64,000 nt of DNA from positions 1-64,000 of IMG/VR virus record IMGVR_UViG_3300042860_004240, one strand, 5' to 3'. The DNA is from a virus. This document shows positions 31,944 through 40,420 of this stretch, one piece after another (positions within the stretch are counted from its first letter, which is position 1; every line of letters begins with the position of its first letter). A program made the position numbers and the translations under genes. Under the pieces are notes generated by a model that was not told where the DNA came from, ran no database searches, and saw only the letters and a program-made list of their open reading frames with translations.

Positions 31944-31967
31944 ATAATCCCAACAAGGAGAATAACA

Positions 31968-32222
31968 ATGCAAATTAATAGCAACAACAATGAAAACGCA
32001 TCAGGGGGTGTAGCAAACGTCCGTTTTGGCGTTTACTCACAAGCTAGCCCTGTTGCTGGAAAGAGCATCAAAGAAATTCGTGAACAGTTTTCTAAACTGT
32101 GGGGAATTCCTTCTGACGCTACAGCTTACAAGGGTAAGGACAAGATGGACGAAGACTACGTTGTCCAGCAGAATGACAACCTTGAGTTCCACCGCCGTGC
32201 TGGTGAAAAAGGTAGTCTCTAA
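31968..32222 (+). CDS. Ubiquitin-like modifier (PRTRC-C-like)
   Basis: An 84-residue protein. After a polar Asn-rich start, residues 17-78 follow the beta-grasp order: VRFGVYS strand, helix KSIKEIREQF, ATAYKGKDKM, DYVVQQNDNLEFHRR. The end is AGEKG-SL, so a Gly (82) is followed by two residues. PRTRC protein C typically ends in a single Gly after similar sequence, so trimming by the JAMM protein would expose Gly82. It has AAGGAG and is placed between the E1-like and AAA+ genes. Confidence 0.8.
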   Translation: MQINSNNNENASGGVANVRFGVYSQASPVAGKSIKEIREQFSKLWGIPSDATAYKGKDKMDEDYVVQQNDNLEFHRRAGEKGSL

Positions 32223-32234
32223 ATTTAAAAGATC

Positions 32235-32290
32235 GTGGGGGGATTTTAAAGATAACAATGCTTTATTAAATCCTCTGGATGTCCCCCCAC
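32235..32290 (+). other. Long-range inverted repeat between Ubl and AAA+ genes
   Basis: GTGGGGGGA (32235-32243) and TCCCCCCAC (32282-32290) are perfect complements with a 38-base loop. They could form a terminator-like or mRNA-processing hairpin that sets the ratio of modifier to ATPase. Confidence 0.55.
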
Positions 32291-32314
32291 TTATACCCTT
32301 TATGAATGGAATAT

Positions 32315-33934
32315 ATGATACTCGAACAAATTAAATTAGGAACTCCACTATTGTGGATTAAAACAGAAGATATTGACAGGATTAATGACTTTGTAATTAA
32401 TTCTAAAATTAGAGATTTTTATAGCATTATTCCAAATTTAGGTTTTTCCAAATTAGTAGATAAAACCTGGAAACCAGTATTAGTAGATTTTCCTAATCCA
32501 GACGATGGAAGCATTACTCAAGACACAACATACGATTTTGTTGTTGCTTACCAGCACTTGAAGAAGACCAACGAAAGTATGTCTTCAATTGCTTTTATTC
32601 ATAGCTTTTATACTGATCCAAAAAGCTTTCTTGAAGCATACGGCCCAGTTATGTCTTCATTCAACCACTTTTATAGGAACTCTTTCTTTGCAGATGATGT
32701 AACCCTTCTGCCAATGCAAAATATATTTATTTCAAGTTTTGATTGCCCGGAAGAGTATGCTTCTATTTTTAGTATCAATAATTCTGAGCCTTTATCTATA
32801 GGAGAAATGCTTGAAATTTTGAACCACTTTGCTACCATAAGCGACAATTTGTTTGTAGAAGATGGTACCGCACAAGATATTGCTCGCAGTGCATTAGGTT
32901 TATCTGAGTCTGTTTTTATTAATCTTTGTTTACTTTCTATTATTAAAAACAAAGTAATATCTTCTAAGTATATTTATGACACTAAAATGTCTAAAATAAA
33001 ACAGAGTGGAATTTTAGAAATCATTAAACCTAAAATGACATTTGATAATATCGGTGGATTAGATAATGCTAAAGATATTATCAAGAAGAATGTATGGTTG
33101 TGGAATAACCCAGAAGAAGCTAAGAAATTTGGTGTTCAGCCTATTAGAAGAATACTAATGGTTGGAGTTCCAGGTACTGGCAAGTCTGCTATTTGTGAAG
33201 CTACTGCTCATGAATTAGGTCTTGATTTGGCTAGAACTGGAGTCAGCCAAGTTATGAATTCTTTTGTTGGTCAATCAGAAGCCAACATGAGAGCTGTCTT
33301 TAACCAGATTAAAGTTATGGCTCCTTTGTGTGTTTGGATCGATGAGTTTGGTCGTGATATGTCAGGCGGTCAAAGTTCTTCCCATGTAGATGGTGGTACT
33401 ACCGACAGAGTTCACGGTGAATTTCTAACTGGTCTTCAAGAACTTCCTGAAAATGTTTTTCTTATTTGTGCAGCAAACCAGATTGAAAATCTAAAACCAG
33501 AAATGCTTAGAGCAGAACGTTTTGACAAGATTATATTTGTTGGTTTACCTTCACAATCAGAGCGTAAAGAAATAATTAAAATACATCTTTCTAATATTCA
33601 AACTGATCACAATTGGGATCTTGACGCTCTTGCTGAATCTACTACTGGATTTACCGGTGCAGAAATAAAGTCTTTAATTAAAGAAACTAACTTCTATGTT
33701 GTTTCTTCTGAATTGCGAACTTTAAATACTAATGATATACTTATAAAAGCACCAAAGATGCGTAATATACTTTGGAATAAGAATAGAGATTCTATTATAG
33801 GATTGTACAAGTCCGCTATTGAACAATGGGACTTTGCTTCATCTTCTCAACTAGAAGATGCCTCTAAAGTTATTTCTGGTAATTACACTTCTAGAGGTAC
33901 AGCTAAACCTACGCCTCAAAAATCTAGTTGGTAA
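32315..33934 (+). CDS. Ycf46-type AAA+ ATPase
   Basis: About 540 residues; the start at 32315 follows GGAA, with a start 9 bases upstream also possible. The N-terminal 200 residues and the linker 'ALGLSESVF...KIKQSGILEII' followed by DNIGGLDNAKD match the Ycf46 family of plastids, cyanobacteria and some phages. Walker A GVPGTGKS, Walker B VWIDEF, sensor CAANQIE and the arginine region RAERFDK are intact, with a C-terminal lid (FTGAEIKSLI). As a hexameric unfoldase it could extract or unfold conjugated targets. The C-terminus lacks the HbYX tail that docks proteasomal ATPases on 20S rings, so direct pairing with the Ntn hydrolase at 43833 is not assured. Confidence 0.85.
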   Translation: MILEQIKLGTPLLWIKTEDIDRINDFVINSKIRDFYSIIPNLGFSKLVDKTWKPVLVDFPNPDDGSITQDTTYDFVVAYQHLKKTNESMSSIAFIHSFYTDPKSFLEAYGPVMSSFNHFYRNSFFADDVTLLPMQNIFISSFDCPEEYASIFSINNSEPLSIGEMLEILNHFATISDNLFVEDGTAQDIARSALGLSESVFINLCLLSIIKNKVISSKYIYDTKMSKIKQSGILEIIKPKMTFDNIGGLDNAKDIIKKNVWLWNNPEEAKKFGVQPIRRILMVGVPGTGKSAICEATAHELGLDLARTGVSQVMNSFVGQSEANMRAVFNQIKVMAPLCVWIDEFGRDMSGGQSSSHVDGGTTDRVHGEFLTGLQELPENVFLICAANQIENLKPEMLRAERFDKIIFVGLPSQSERKEIIKIHLSNIQTDHNWDLDALAESTTGFTGAEIKSLIKETNFYVVSSELRTLNTNDILIKAPKMRNILWNKNRDSIIGLYKSAIEQWDFASSSQLEDASKVISGNYTSRGTAKPTPQKSSW

Positions 33935-33946
33935 CAGGAGAAACAA

Positions 33947-34573
33947 ATGTCTAATTTTGATGTAAAAGAATTTTTAAATGGAATTGATCAAGAAGGTTCA
34001 GATGAACTTAATCCAATTCCACCAAAGCAGTTTACCACTGAACTCTACAAAAAATGGTTTCGTTCAAAAACGAGCAGTGGCTTCTTAGCTATTAAGCCTT
34101 GGTTTGAAGGAATGAAATTTAAAATTGATATTGGTAAAACTGCTCCAGAAGGCAAGTTAATTAGTTCTACTAATGTTTATCTTGACGCTTTTGATTTTGC
34201 AGCTTATCTAAAGTCAATAGCAAACGGAACTGCAATTACCAATTATCCAGCCAATGAAAGAACTGGTATTCCTTCTCCTGAAGGATTCTCTTCTTACGGT
34301 GGTTCTGAGATTAATGGTAAGCCTGTTAGTAGAATCTTTAAGTCCCACTATTGGCAAAATGGTGATTCTTTTGATCCTAACGCTTTTGCTTGGAAGTGTG
34401 GCCATTTTGCAGCACGCAAGTCTGAAAGTGGAGCTTTCATACCAGATTTAAAATCACCTATATCTGTTGATTTTATTAAAGTTACAAGACAAGATATATG
34501 TTCTATATCATATCTTTTAGATTTATCTTTAGCAGCTTACGTAGCAAACAACTCAGATTGGTATGAACAATGA
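33947..34573 (+). CDS. Hypothetical protein in the Ub-like operon
   Basis: A 208-residue soluble protein with AGGAG 12 bases after the AAA+ gene. The body is beta-rich (GFLAIKPWFEGMKFKIDIG, STNVYLDAFDFAAYL), possibly an OB-like or substrate protein. The GSEINGKPVSRIFKSHYW part is distinctive. Not recognised. It overlaps the next gene by ATGA. Confidence 0.6.
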   Translation: MSNFDVKEFLNGIDQEGSDELNPIPPKQFTTELYKKWFRSKTSSGFLAIKPWFEGMKFKIDIGKTAPEGKLISSTNVYLDAFDFAAYLKSIANGTAITNYPANERTGIPSPEGFSSYGGSEINGKPVSRIFKSHYWQNGDSFDPNAFAWKCGHFAARKSESGAFIPDLKSPISVDFIKVTRQDICSISYLLDLSLAAYVANNSDWYEQ

Positions 34574-34989
34574 CCGAATACGAAGAACTAGGCGATGCCT
34601 ACTCTCTTGACGAAGACTTGCTTAACAAGCACATTCAAGACATTGATTACAAAGACCAAGTAGAACAGGTTTTGATGACTTTGGCTTCTACTTTAGAAGG
34701 TAGATTGCAAGAGTTTGAAAAGTACTTGGAAAATTTTGAAAAACAAATTGCTACTCTTGTAATTGGTTTTGGCGAACAAGCTGTTTTTATGGATGCATTG
34801 ATAGCGCAAATGGCTTTTTCTTCTGAAGAATCTAAGAAGGCATTTCACGATACTATAAACAAGTCTCGCAAACAAATGCTAGAGATAATGAAAGAAGGAG
34901 CTAATGACCTCTTGGGCTCAAGTGATCCAGGAATTTCGTCAGCCATTGAGAGCTTGGCTAGCGAACAGCTATCTAACTTTACCGAATAA
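34570..34989 (+). CDS. Acidic coiled-coil protein
   Basis: A 139-residue helical acidic protein (RLQEFEKYLENFEKQIATLV). It starts in an ATGA overlap. It may be an adaptor or scaffold in the cassette. No domain recognised. Confidence 0.6.
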   Translation: MTEYEELGDAYSLDEDLLNKHIQDIDYKDQVEQVLMTLASTLEGRLQEFEKYLENFEKQIATLVIGFGEQAVFMDALIAQMAFSSEESKKAFHDTINKSRKQMLEIMKEGANDLLGSSDPGISSAIESLASEQLSNFTE

Positions 34990-35194
34990 TGGTATATCGA
35001 TATTGTTTTTAAATGACAACAGTCATAAAATGATATCTAATAATTTGTATTATATTAATCAAATATACCCTTTAGTCCAAAAAGTTAGTCCAGATATATT
35101 TTCTTTGTTTTTTATTTCTGATGATTCTTTAATAAACCATTTAAAAAATGATGCTATTTCTTTTAGCCATTTTGAAAAACAATCTTTAAGTTAG
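34904..35194 (+). CDS. Hypothetical protein overlapping its neighbour
   Basis: A 96-residue frame with a strong AAGGAG five bases before the ATG, overlapping the upstream gene by 86 bases. It is hydrophobic-aromatic in the second half. The good ribosome site and the otherwise empty space to 35201 support it. Confidence 0.55.
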   Translation: MTSWAQVIQEFRQPLRAWLANSYLTLPNNGISILFLNDNSHKMISNNLYYINQIYPLVQKVSPDIFSLFFISDDSLINHLKNDAISFSHFEKQSLS

Positions 35195-35200
35195 GAACAC

Positions 35201-35890
35201 ATGTCTTCTCAAGTTATATTACCTTTAAGTAAATTTAATAAAAAACATATTGACACAATAGTAAATCATAATCAACTTGTAAAGATTAATCAATCTACTT
35301 TTGATTCTTTAAAGTTAAATGATTTTGATTCTCTTAAGTCAATATATTTATCGCCAAATATACAACAAAATAATATTACTGTAGGTTATTATTTCAGCGA
35401 TGAACTACGTCAATATTTTCAACAAGTTATCACTGATAATACAACTACTAAAAATAACTTACCAGTTTTATCAACAGATTTAACTAGAACTTACATTTAT
35501 CCTTTTTCTGCTGATGAATATAAAGCTCAACATCTTGCTGGATATTCTCCATATGAACAAGATTTTTTATTTAATATCTTTTTGAATAAAGATGATCTTC
35601 CTATATTTAATAGGATAATAGACTGTAATTCTTATCTGATAATCATGGCTATTCCTTTAACTGTTGAAGAACATAAAATATTTTCCTATCAGTGGAAATC
35701 TGTTTATTCTATTAATGCAATACTCCCTAATCTTGCGACTATTGAAAAAGTTTATAAGTCTTATATAAAAGAATTAGATTATTATTATGGACAAAATGAA
35801 CAACTTTTAGAAGAAAACAACAATTTGAAACAACAACTTAACTTTTTAACTGAAGAGCTTATTAAGAGCAATAAAGTTACTTGGAATTAA
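35201..35890 (+). CDS. Hypothetical protein with C-terminal coiled coil
   Basis: A 229-residue soluble protein. The last 35 residues (QNEQLLEENNNLKQQLNFLTEE) form a clear coiled coil. No known domain. Member of the same dense gene run. Confidence 0.6.
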   Translation: MSSQVILPLSKFNKKHIDTIVNHNQLVKINQSTFDSLKLNDFDSLKSIYLSPNIQQNNITVGYYFSDELRQYFQQVITDNTTTKNNLPVLSTDLTRTYIYPFSADEYKAQHLAGYSPYEQDFLFNIFLNKDDLPIFNRIIDCNSYLIIMAIPLTVEEHKIFSYQWKSVYSINAILPNLATIEKVYKSYIKELDYYYGQNEQLLEENNNLKQQLNFLTEELIKSNKVTWN

Positions 35891-35917
35891 AAATTACAAC
35901 TATTTAAGGACTATTAT

Positions 35918-36829
35918 ATGGATAACAAAATTTCTCTTGATGATTCAACTCAATTTATTCAAAGAGACCGGGTTTTTAACATTTGCGATTACAAACAAGC
36001 AAATAAAAAGAATGGTTCTAATATAGATATCCCTTCTGGGTATTCTTATATTTATTATCATTCCCGTGAAAGCGAAGCTATTGATGTCTTTTATAATAAT
36101 GAAAATTTGAATCAGGATTATTCTTATCAAATTTCTTCAATAAAAGAAGATAATTTTTCTACAATCATGAAAGATATCGTCCAGCATTACGAAAAGGCAT
36201 CCCCTAATTCTTTAACTGCTGAGCAAAAGCAGCGGATTCCTTTTACTTTAAGCGTTTTGAATTTCTTGTATAATGAATACACTAATCAGTATGTTTACAT
36301 TATAGACACTAATTTAATAGCTAGTTTTTCTAAAAAAGTTGCTGTTTATTCTGTTTGTAAGTCTTTTAGCAATCCTCAAAATAAGCAATATTCTGATACT
36401 TATCAATACGCTAACGACACCTACGCTAACAATTGTTCTAATAAAAATGTTGTTAAATTGAGCGTTACTGCTGTCGTTCCTTGCGTTTTTGCTAACCAAA
36501 CACAATGTAATTTTTACGAAAAAAATCTTACAGTATTAAAAACTGAATTAATAATTGACAAAATAAACCAAACAGATTCTATATTGTACACTCTTCAAAA
36601 AGAGTACTTTTCAGATAGATCTTTAGTTTATACTATAAAATCAGAACACTCTACTGCTTTGGTGTTTACCCACGATTCTGTATCAACATCAGATTTTGAG
36701 CTGTACGATCAAGAAGCAATAATTGTATTTGATAATTTTATATCAGAAACTGCAAATGCTATTCTTGAATCTTCTCATCTTGCTAATGCTACCGAAACAA
36801 AAAATAGCTATTTGATGAGCTTAATTTAA
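35918..36829 (+). CDS. Hypothetical protein, 303 aa
   Basis: A soluble Asn/Ser/Tyr-rich protein preceded by AAGGAC. Weak alpha/beta pattern; several Cys in the middle. It precedes the two E2-like genes and might be a further cassette component or target. Not recognised. Confidence 0.6.
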   Translation: MDNKISLDDSTQFIQRDRVFNICDYKQANKKNGSNIDIPSGYSYIYYHSRESEAIDVFYNNENLNQDYSYQISSIKEDNFSTIMKDIVQHYEKASPNSLTAEQKQRIPFTLSVLNFLYNEYTNQYVYIIDTNLIASFSKKVAVYSVCKSFSNPQNKQYSDTYQYANDTYANNCSNKNVVKLSVTAVVPCVFANQTQCNFYEKNLTVLKTELIIDKINQTDSILYTLQKEYFSDRSLVYTIKSEHSTALVFTHDSVSTSDFELYDQEAIIVFDNFISETANAILESSHLANATETKNSYLMSLI

Positions 36830-36843
36830 GGAGCTTTATTAAA

Positions 36844-38070
36844 ATGAACAATAAGATTTATCCAAAAATTCCAGTTAACTTTTATCCTGAAAAAGAAACT
36901 AACGAAGAAAACCCTGCTTATGTGAATTCTACTTTGTTGATTAAAAACAAAGAAGTTCATTTACTAAAAGTTCTTAGCTTTTACAGTAAATCTTCTGACC
37001 AACCTCTTGAATTTGAATATGCTAAGTACGCGCTTGCTGATTTCTTTGAAACTGTTCAACAATCTGAATCTATACAAAAGTCATTAAATAACAATGACCG
37101 GTCAGTTCTAAAGAAAATATTTCCAACAGCTACCAGATTTATTACAGAAGATGGTTCTGTTCTTATAGAGCGTCCTCCTTTTCGCCACACTATAGATTTT
37201 ACACCTGTAAAAGCTTCTAAAGTTAACAGAAAATCATCTAAAAAGATTGAGCCTATTACTGTTTGGGTTCCTTGGACTGTTTATAAAATGAACATTAATA
37301 AACAAGGCCATTTTAATATAACAATTCATTTTAATGATTCTTCTATATCTTCATTAAATGATCATATCTTTCCTTCTCTTTTCCCAAATGTTTTTAGCGG
37401 TGGACTAATATGTTTTGGAAGTGAGTCTTCATACAATAGTGAGTTTGTTCAAAACGCTATTAAAGACGACACTTATTCTTACAAAGAATTATTTAATTAT
37501 TTAATTTCCAATTATTACAATGGTGGCTGGAATACTGACATATTGCCAAGTAGTTCTGACATTCCTATGTTTATGATGTTTCAATCTTATGACCGCATTA
37601 AAGCCTTGAATGATCCTAAAGCTTTAGAAATATATTCTAACGCTATGGCAAAGTGTACCCCAGTCAAGCACAAAGATAGCTATATTGCAATGTATCTTAA
37701 CGCTTTAAATATATGGTCTGTTTACTCATTAGAAGATCTTCTTTATTTATACAAGCATTGTGTTGATGCTCACTCTTTGCGACAAATGGTTTCTTTATCT
37801 TCTTTAGTCACTGTCGATATTAACCCACGTGCTTTCCGTTACAACTCAACCGACCTAGACGAGCATTTGCGCAAAATGATGGTAAAGCCCAACTACCATG
37901 CTTACAAACAAGGCGTTACAATTTTGCGTTATGACAGAGACCCAATAACTGGTGAACAGTATCCTTCTTGTGGCAATATACTTCAAGAAAATATGTATAA
38001 AATGTTAGATAATATAATCACGCATGAAGATTCTAAAAAATCATCTGCTACTTTTGAGGAAAAATTATGA
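36844..38070 (+). CDS. E2-like conjugating protein (PRTRC-B-like), copy 1
   Basis: A 408-residue protein. The E2-like core is at about residues 138-195: VWVPWTVYKM strand, HFNITIHF strand, then LFPNVFSGGLICFG with Cys190 as candidate thioester residue. The 'PN-x-x-x-G-x-[IL]-C' turn is the motif seen in PRTRC protein B (prokaryotic E2 family). N- and C-terminal helical regions are extra. AAGGAG precedes the ATG. The next gene, a paralogue, starts in an ATGA overlap, so the two may form a heterodimer. Confidence 0.65.
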   Translation: MNNKIYPKIPVNFYPEKETNEENPAYVNSTLLIKNKEVHLLKVLSFYSKSSDQPLEFEYAKYALADFFETVQQSESIQKSLNNNDRSVLKKIFPTATRFITEDGSVLIERPPFRHTIDFTPVKASKVNRKSSKKIEPITVWVPWTVYKMNINKQGHFNITIHFNDSSISSLNDHIFPSLFPNVFSGGLICFGSESSYNSEFVQNAIKDDTYSYKELFNYLISNYYNGGWNTDILPSSSDIPMFMMFQSYDRIKALNDPKALEIYSNAMAKCTPVKHKDSYIAMYLNALNIWSVYSLEDLLYLYKHCVDAHSLRQMVSLSSLVTVDINPRAFRYNSTDLDEHLRKMMVKPNYHAYKQGVTILRYDRDPITGEQYPSCGNILQENMYKMLDNIITHEDSKKSSATFEEKL

Positions 38071-39326
38071 CAAACAGTGCTTTTGAAATTATGGCAACTT
38101 GCTTTTCTGGTAATAGTTATTTTGAATATAATCAAGAACAACGAAACCAAATTTTTAATACTTTTGTAGGAAACATGGGTCGTTCTAATTCTTTGGATTG
38201 CATTAGCTTTGCTCAGAATTCTATTTACGGACACGCTCAAACTGAAACATTATATTTTGAATCTAGCGAAAACAAAAAGATAATAAATAGTATTATTGGA
38301 GTTGAATCATACAACTCTAGTGGCCTTATCCCTCCTGGTTTAGTTTCTTTGGGAAAAAATATTGTAATCTTTGAGAATCCTCCAACTAGTAAATTGATTA
38401 GCCACCATCCAACTGACCGTGATTCTATAAGCGATGATGATGAACCTGACAGCTACTATATCCCTGTGCCTTGGCAAGTATATGTTTGTGTATTTAATAA
38501 CGAATATAATTTATTAGATACTTATATGTTTTATACCCGCGATGCCATTTCTAAAACAGGTTTTGATCAACAAGTTTATGCTCCTGTTCTTCCTAACTTC
38601 TTTGGCAATGGTCAATTGTGTAGGCCTTTCTATCCTACCCTTGATGATGTCGATAGGTATTCAAAAGATATTTCTGGGGTAATAGCTTCGGCATATGACT
38701 CTATTTGGAATAGCGGTTGGAACTTAGATTTATACGAAACTTTAAACGAATACTTTATTCTATTTAAAGACACTCGTTTAATAAATACTGATACTGGAAT
38801 TACAGATTCTTTTAAAAGAAATTTAAATCCTATTCTTAAAAATTCTTTAGAACTTTTTGAATCTGAACAACAGCAATCTGTTTATGTAGATATCCATCAA
38901 CAAACAAAAACTTTATTTGCAACTCGAGCTAGAAATAACCTTTTGGATACTTATTGCTCTGTAGTTAAAGACCTTACGCTTAATCAAATTTGTTTAGCTC
39001 CTTTTCCATCTCCTTCTTTTGAAAGATATGCAGACAGTGATTCTTTAGACCGTGATGAGTTGCACGAAGAATACATGAATTCTTGCGATGAAGACGAGTA
39101 TTCAGACCAAGGTTGGGAAGAGTATTATTACGAACACAGAAATGCTATGCGTTTTTCTAATAAGCCTTTTGAAGCAGTGCTCAATAAACTTTTGAGTAAT
39201 CTTGATGGGATACTAGGTAGGCAACGAATAGACAATATGCAGACTATGGTTAAAGAAATTAACAATCAAGATATGCATCGTGTAGAAAATGTTCCTGTAT
39301 CTCAAGTTTCTCAAGATCCTTTTTAA
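38067..39326 (+). CDS. E2-like conjugating protein (PRTRC-B-like), copy 2
   Basis: A 419-residue paralogue of the upstream gene: YIPVPWQVYVCVF (matching VWVPWTVYKM), a YMFYT strand, then VLPNFFGNGQLCRPF with Cys185 in the candidate active-site place. The acidic tail contains DEDEYSDQ. Keeping the Cys in both copies suggests both are charged, or one is regulatory. It is the last gene before the promoter at 39329. Confidence 0.65.
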   Translation: MTNSAFEIMATCFSGNSYFEYNQEQRNQIFNTFVGNMGRSNSLDCISFAQNSIYGHAQTETLYFESSENKKIINSIIGVESYNSSGLIPPGLVSLGKNIVIFENPPTSKLISHHPTDRDSISDDDEPDSYYIPVPWQVYVCVFNNEYNLLDTYMFYTRDAISKTGFDQQVYAPVLPNFFGNGQLCRPFYPTLDDVDRYSKDISGVIASAYDSIWNSGWNLDLYETLNEYFILFKDTRLINTDTGITDSFKRNLNPILKNSLELFESEQQQSVYVDIHQQTKTLFATRARNNLLDTYCSVVKDLTLNQICLAPFPSPSFERYADSDSLDRDELHEEYMNSCDEDEYSDQGWEEYYYEHRNAMRFSNKPFEAVLNKLLSNLDGILGRQRIDNMQTMVKEINNQDMHRVENVPVSQVSQDPF

Positions 39327-39328
39327 AC

Positions 39329-39357
39329 TTGATTTTACTATCTTTTTATGATACTAT
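39329..39357 (+). promoter_or_regulatory. Sigma-70-type promoter
   Basis: TTGATT, 17 bases, TACTAT, starting just after the stop of the second E2-like gene and preceding the MerR-like gene at 39393. Confidence 0.55.
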
Positions 39358-39392
39358 ATATACTTAGATAAAGTTATCAAAAGGTACTTAAA

Positions 39393-39701
39393 ATGGCAAA
39401 GTTTAATAAAATTAATAAACACCCTTCTTTTTCAAGGTTAGACGTATCTAATATTTTAAATGTTTCTACTTTAACAATTGCTAACAGGGAAAAAAATAAA
39501 AAATACCCTCCATCTAAAAGAGATTTAAATAATTATAGAATTTACTCTTTGAATGATGTTTTCAATTTACAGCTGATAACATATAATCACATAGATCCAA
39601 AACCAATAATATCAATTCTTTACGATAAAGGATATAAAGATCCTAAGATTGTATCTGAAATGATAGACCAAGTCTTATCGAGAAGGAATTCTAATGCCTG
39701 A
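39393..39701 (+). CDS. MerR-type winged-helix DNA-binding protein
   Basis: A 102-residue protein. Residues 14-60 (SRLDVSNILNVSTLTIANREK, then YPPSKRDLNNYRIYSLNDVF) follow the MerR/excisionase-like winged-helix plan: helix-turn-helix, then wing with the Tyr/Arg pair, then a second helix. With its own promoter it is a plausible local regulator. No metal or drug site is visible. Confidence 0.7.
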   Translation: MAKFNKINKHPSFSRLDVSNILNVSTLTIANREKNKKYPPSKRDLNNYRIYSLNDVFNLQLITYNHIDPKPIISILYDKGYKDPKIVSEMIDQVLSRRNSNA

Positions 39702-39942
39702 CCAAAACAATCAATATGATGACAGCAACTATGCTGATCTAGTAGACCCAATAAATGAATACGTTCATACGGATTCAGTTACTGATTTAAAGTCAGGTAT
39801 CTTTAATTTGTTTAATAATTTATTTCAAACCTTATCTGTTACTAACGGTCCAGTAAAAGCTTTAGAAATATCTTTGCGATACCTTCAAGATATAATAGAT
39901 CATTTTCAAACCGTTTTAACGGAAAATGATAATAATAAATAA
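39694..39942 (+). CDS. Small acidic hypothetical protein
   Basis: An 82-residue protein overlapping the previous gene by 8 bases. Acidic start, then helical. Precedes the SSB-like gene; may be a partner protein. Confidence 0.55.
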   Translation: MPDQNNQYDDSNYADLVDPINEYVHTDSVTDLKSGIFNLFNNLFQTLSVTNGPVKALEISLRYLQDIIDHFQTVLTENDNNK

Positions 39943-39973
39943 TAACATACCAAACTAACAGGAGACAAATAAA

Positions 39974-40390
39974 ATGATAGATCCAAGAAACGTAGTTTCA
40001 ATCACAGCTGGTGTCGTAGCTGACCCAGAACTAATCAACGATAAAATAGCAAAGCTTCGCGTAGCAATAGATTATGCTGGCTCAGAAAAAGGTGCTAGCG
40101 CTAGCTCTGGCTATTTTGACATAGTTTACTACCTCAAAGATGGAGACAACTTTAGTTCAAAGAATGCTAAGTTTGTTCACACTCAAATAGTAGACAAGAA
40201 GATGAAGAAAGGTTCGCAGATCCAGCTTATTGGCCGTTTGGTCCAAGAACGTTGGCAGCAAGAAGATGTCAATCGTTCACGCGTTGTCATCGTTGCAGAA
40301 TCAGTATCTTATGTAGGTTCAGCTGCCCCTAAAACAGCAGAAAAATCAGATTCTTCTGCAGAATCAAAGTTCATCCCTGATTCGTTTTAA
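39974..40390 (+). CDS. Single-stranded-DNA-binding-like OB-fold protein
   Basis: A 138-residue protein. The strand pattern (VVSITAGVVADPEL, KLRVAIDYA, GYFDIVYYL, MKKGSQIQLIGRLVQERWQQED, RVVIVAESVSYVG) is that of bacterial SSB: 'V-x-G-x-L-x-x-D-P', 'K-G-x-x-I-x-V-x-G-x-L' and 'A-E-x-V' in order. The C-terminal tail is acidic-polar and ends DSF, close to the DxF tip of SSB. Expected to coat ssDNA in replication or repair. Confidence 0.75.
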   Translation: MIDPRNVVSITAGVVADPELINDKIAKLRVAIDYAGSEKGASASSGYFDIVYYLKDGDNFSSKNAKFVHTQIVDKKMKKGSQIQLIGRLVQERWQQEDVNRSRVVIVAESVSYVGSAAPKTAEKSDSSAESKFIPDSF

Positions 40391-40420
40391 CGAACTCTAT
40401 AGTGTAAACTAAGCACTATT

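Noticed and set aside
32315-33934. Calling the AAA+ protein a proteasomal ATPase (Mpa/ARC)
   Set aside because: Its N-terminal region and linker match Ycf46, there is no OB/coiled-coil Mpa start and no HbYX-like tail.
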